Source of the DNA: Sinobaca qinghaiensis
GTDB taxonomy: Bacteria > Bacillota > Bacilli > Bacillales > Marinococcaceae
Direction: 5' to 3'
DNA length: 64,000 nucleotides
Assembly (NCBI RefSeq): GCF_003610495.1
Contig: NZ_RAPK01000006.1
Span: 430,839-494,838 of the forward strand
A program made the translations under genes and the position numbers. Below, in pieces: positions 61,429-64,000 of this stretch. A model generated the notes under the pieces. That model was not told the DNA's origin. It saw nothing but the letters and a program-made list of their open reading frames with translations, and ran no database searches. Each line of letters begins with the position of its first letter. Position 1 is the first letter of the stretch.

Positions 61429-62297
61429 TGAATAGTGTAACGGCAGCCCAAAAAGAAAAGCAGGCAGCAAAAGCGGTAAGTACAAGAAGAATAGCGGCCG
61501 AGGTCGTGGAAAAAGTCGGCGTTCTGCTTGTCGTGACCTTCTTATTTCTTCCGATTTTCTGGATTGCACTAACTGCGTTCAAGCCGGCGTCGGAAGTTTA
61601 CTCGCTCAGCGTATTTTTTCAGCCGACGCTTGAAAACTTCAGCCGCATATTCAGCTCGGCCTATAATTTTGAGAACTTTTATTTTAACAGCTCCATTGTG
61701 GTGTTTTTTACGCTGCTTATTACGCTTCCGGTAAGCGTACTGGCAGCCTACAGCATTTCCCGTTTCCAGATGCGCGGCAAGCAGGTCTTTATGTTTGCGA
61801 TCCTTGCTACGCAGTTTATCCCATTGATCGTCAACGTCATTCCTTTCTTTATTATGTTCCGCAACTGGGGCATTTTGGATACGACGCTTGCCTTAATTAT
61901 CGTCAATCTCGGCCATACGATTCCCTACGCGATCTGGCTGATCAAAGGATTTATCGACAGCATCCCTAAGGATATAGAAGAAGCGGGCTTAATTGACGGG
62001 GCCGGACGAATGAAAGTAATCTGGCATATTCTTCTGCCGATGGCCCGCCCAGGTATTATTACGGCGACGGTATTCTGCTTCGTTATCACCTGGAATGAAT
62101 ACATGTTTGCCTTAATCCTCACCAACCAGGACGCGGTGACTCTGCCCGTAGCGCTGTCTTATTTTGTCGGCGAAAACGGGGTCATCTGGAACGAAATGGC
62201 AGCGGCCGGCATGATCTATGTGCTGCCGACAGTAGTCTTTATGCTTCTTGTCCGCAAACAGTTCGTTAAAGGAATGAGCGCGGGCGCAGTGAAATAA
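61419..62297 (+). CDS. ABC sugar importer permease (MalG type)
   Basis: The 292-residue protein has six membrane helices and the EAA loop KDIEEAGLIDGAGRMKVIWHILLPMARPGI. The N-terminal cytoplasmic stretch is Lys/Ala-rich (about 1-30), followed by LLVVTFLFLPIFWIALTAFKP, the MalG-type first helix. It pairs with the MalF-type subunit. The start is uncertain between ATG 61419 (AAGGAGG only three bases upstream) and ATG 61428 (twelve bases). The gene belongs to the same operon as the binding protein and the HisD-like dehydrogenase. Confidence 0.92.
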   Translation: MELMNSVTAAQKEKQAAKAVSTRRIAAEVVEKVGVLLVVTFLFLPIFWIALTAFKPASEVYSLSVFFQPTLENFSRIFSSAYNFENFYFNSSIVVFFTLLITLPVSVLAAYSISRFQMRGKQVFMFAILATQFIPLIVNVIPFFIMFRNWGILDTTLALIIVNLGHTIPYAIWLIKGFIDSIPKDIEEAGLIDGAGRMKVIWHILLPMARPGIITATVFCFVITWNEYMFALILTNQDAVTLPVALSYFVGENGVIWNEMAAAGMIYVLPTVVFMLLVRKQFVKGMSAGAVK

Positions 62298-62323
62298 TAC
62301 AGAATGTCGGAAAGGAAGTCCCT

Positions 62324-63580
62324 ATGGAATATATAAAAAAAGCCAACGATATCTCAATGGAAATAACAGAGGAAACCGAAAACACCGTAAAGCAGATCAT
62401 TAAAGATGTGAAAAGCAGCGGAGATGAAGCGGTTCAGATGTATGAAAAAAAATTCAGCCAATCCTCCAGGCCGCTCAGGGTAACAGAAGAGGAAATGGAG
62501 GAAAGTATAGCTGCGCTTCCGGAGGAAACGAAAGTGCTGATCGAGCGCATTGTGGACCGGGTGACGAAATTTGCCGAAGCGCAGATGGAATGCCTGCTCC
62601 CGCTGGATAAGGACTTCGGTGACGGTATTCGCATGGGCCACCGCATTATTCCGGTCGAAAAAGTGGGCGCGTACGTGCCGGGCGGACGGTTTCCGCTGTT
62701 GTCTTCAGGACCGATGGTAACGGCACCGGCGAAAGTGGCCGGCGCGAAAAGAATTATTGCCTGCAGTCCGGCTAATTATAACGGCAGCATTCATCCGGCC
62801 GTCCTGTATGGACTGAAATGCTCCGGTGCCACCGACGTGTTTGCTATCGGCGGCGCCCAGGCAGTGGCGGCGATGGCGCTTGGCACAGAAACGGTACCGG
62901 AAGTGGATGTAATATCCGGGCCCGGCAACCGGTTTGTAGCAGAAGCCAAACGCCAGGTTTTTGGAAGAGTTGGGATTGACCTGATAGCAGGACCGAGTGA
63001 GATTCTCGTTTTCGCTGATGAGACGTCTAATCCTAAAGCATGTGCGGCAGACCTGCTCGCGCAGGCAGAACACGATCCTAATTCCAGAGCCATTCTCGTC
63101 TCCCTGTCCAAAGAGCAGGCGGAGGCTGTGATAGAAGAAGTCGAACAGCTGCTGGAGACATTTGCAGAAACATCTCCGGCCCATGAAGCCTGGAGCAGCG
63201 GGGGCGAAGTTCTTGTAGTGGACAGCCTTGAAGAAGGTATTAAATGCTGCAACGACTATGCGATTGAACACCTGCATGTTCATATTCCGCAGCATGAAAC
63301 GTTTAAAGATCAGTTCAAACATTACGGATCTTTATTTTCAGGTGAAGAAAGCTCGGTGGTGTTTTCCGATAAAGTCTCCGGCACGAACCACACCCTTCCT
63401 ACGCACCGCGGCGCCCGTTACACCGGAGGATTATGGGTCGGAAATTACGTGAAAGTCGCCACCCATCAAACGATAACAGGGAACGGAACGCAGTATTTGG
63501 CGGAACATGCCACCGCCCAGTCGGAAATTGAAGGGTTGGAAGGACACCGCTTGTCTGCCGAATGGCGGTTGAAAAACTGA
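62324..63580 (+). CDS. Histidinol dehydrogenase-family protein (catabolic paralogue)
   Basis: The 418-residue protein is a HisD homologue: VEKVGAYVPGGRFPLLSSGPMVTAPAKVAG, IGGAQAVAAMALGT, GPGNRFVAEAKRQVFGRVGIDLIAGPSEILVFAD, QAEHDPNSRAIL and a C-terminal HTLPTHRGARYTGGLWVGNYVK. Family metal ligands (Gln/His in QAEHDP, Asp and His later) appear present. True HisD sits with his genes. Here it ends a catabolic cluster with an importer and sugar-type dehydrogenase, so it more likely oxidises an alcohol to an acid in two NAD steps, as HpsN does with dihydroxypropanesulfonate. The substrate is unknown. Confidence 0.88.
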   Translation: MEYIKKANDISMEITEETENTVKQIIKDVKSSGDEAVQMYEKKFSQSSRPLRVTEEEMEESIAALPEETKVLIERIVDRVTKFAEAQMECLLPLDKDFGDGIRMGHRIIPVEKVGAYVPGGRFPLLSSGPMVTAPAKVAGAKRIIACSPANYNGSIHPAVLYGLKCSGATDVFAIGGAQAVAAMALGTETVPEVDVISGPGNRFVAEAKRQVFGRVGIDLIAGPSEILVFADETSNPKACAADLLAQAEHDPNSRAILVSLSKEQAEAVIEEVEQLLETFAETSPAHEAWSSGGEVLVVDSLEEGIKCCNDYAIEHLHVHIPQHETFKDQFKHYGSLFSGEESSVVFSDKVSGTNHTLPTHRGARYTGGLWVGNYVKVATHQTITGNGTQYLAEHATAQSEIEGLEGHRLSAEWRLKN

Positions 63581-63602
63581 TGGGCATAAAAGGAGGGGGA
63601 GC

Positions 63603-64000
63603 ATGGATCCTCTTGTTTTAATACCAGGATCATTGTGCACCGAAGAGCTGTGGGAGCATCAGGCTAAACATTTATCAGCAGGGCGGGAGGTTTATATTCC
63701 ATCTATAGCTGAGCACGACAGTGTGACAAAAACAGCAGAGCATATTCTGAACAGTGTGCCCGGGACGTTTTCATTAGCCGGGTTGTCACTGGGCGGGATT
63801 ATCGCGATGGAAATTATGAAACTGCAGCCGGAACGGGTAGACAGGCTCGCTCTGCTCGATACAAACCCGAATCCGCCCACCCCGGAGCAGATAAAGGGAT
63901 GGAACAGCCAGCAGCAGGGCATACAGGACAGACAGTTTGACCGTATCGTGGAGGAACAGTTTATTCCGGCTGTGCTGTATGAAAAAGAAAAAAATGAACC
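63603..64000 (+). CDS. Alpha/beta hydrolase (3' end outside window)
   Basis: The frame opens at ATG 63603 after AAAAGGAGGGG and runs 132 codons off the right edge. It begins PLVLIPGSLCTEELWEHQ, with the oxyanion-region LxPG of alpha/beta hydrolases, and carries the nucleophile elbow SLAGLSLGGIIAMEIM at about 58-73 with Ser in GLSLGG. RVDRLALLDTNPNPPTPEQ follows, as in small-ester or lactone hydrolases. It lies 22 bases after the HisD-like gene, so it probably belongs to the same operon and could open a lactone or ester of the pathway substrate. The Asp and His of the triad are expected beyond the edge. Confidence 0.88.
   Translation, partial: MDPLVLIPGSLCTEELWEHQAKHLSAGREVYIPSIAEHDSVTKTAEHILNSVPGTFSLAGLSLGGIIAMEIMKLQPERVDRLALLDTNPNPPTPEQIKGWNSQQQGIQDRQFDRIVEEQFIPAVLYEKEKNE

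Noticed and set aside
62324-63580. Histidine-biosynthesis HisD
   Set aside because: No his genes are nearby and the gene closes a catabolic operon, so a paralogous alcohol dehydrogenase is more likely.

Overview
The window looks like chromosome of a Gram-positive Bacillaceae-type organism, possibly a halophilic or alkaliphilic one. The reasons are strong AGGAGG-type ribosome binding sites, TTG and GTG starts, sigma-A promoters, CcpA cre sites, an RsbR stressosome protein, a YwqE-type PHP phosphatase, a uronate isomerase of the Bacillus halodurans Bh0493 type, and acidic lipoproteins. The species cannot be named from the sequence alone.

Layout. 1-3470: a reverse-strand membrane PAS-GGDEF-EAL protein, cut by the left edge, then an aldehyde dehydrogenase. 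3739-31600: a large exopolysaccharide locus. It opens with a PHP phosphatase homologue and a sugar-phosphate transferase. A very AT-rich cassette follows (about 5.3-20.8 kb): heparinase-like protein, glycosyltransferases, UDP-ManNAc and UDP-ManNAcA enzymes, acetyltransferase, Wzx, pyruvyltransferase, Wzy and a Wzz/TkmA-type co-polymerase. More GC-rich conserved genes come next (4,6-dehydratase, UDP-glucose dehydrogenase), then a decayed flippase and ManC. Downstream lie four short paralogues that match only the C-terminal half of the PHP phosphatase and lack its metal-binding residues. No BY-kinase gene is present. 31788-41740: a MATE pump, then a GntR-led glucuronate catabolic operon with a TRAP importer. 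41832-46564: a YefM/YoeB module, a GH3 glycosidase and a lactate permease under a cre site.

46561-47785 holds a macrolide-resistance-like unit. A near-consensus promoter is followed by a 14-codon leader peptide (MTAAIRLRHPALNK, very like the macrolide-sensing ErmDL leader), alternative RNA hairpins, an intrinsic terminator, and a macrolide 2'-phosphotransferase-like kinase. This is the best candidate for an undescribed drug-sensing regulatory system in the window.

47880-53553: an unknown membrane protein, a SulP transporter, a GH51 arabinofuranosidase with an AraR-like box and a cre, and an RsbR paralogue. 53820-64000: a LacI regulator with two palindromic operators controls a catabolic cluster of unknown substrate: SDR with an apparent ATC start, cupin, tandem SnoaL-like protein, amidase, ABC importer without an ATPase, HisD-like dehydrogenase and an alpha/beta hydrolase cut by the right edge.

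The acidic-sugar theme links the regions. The EPS genes predict a polymer with uronic acids and pyruvate, while the uxa/uxu operon can degrade glucuronate.
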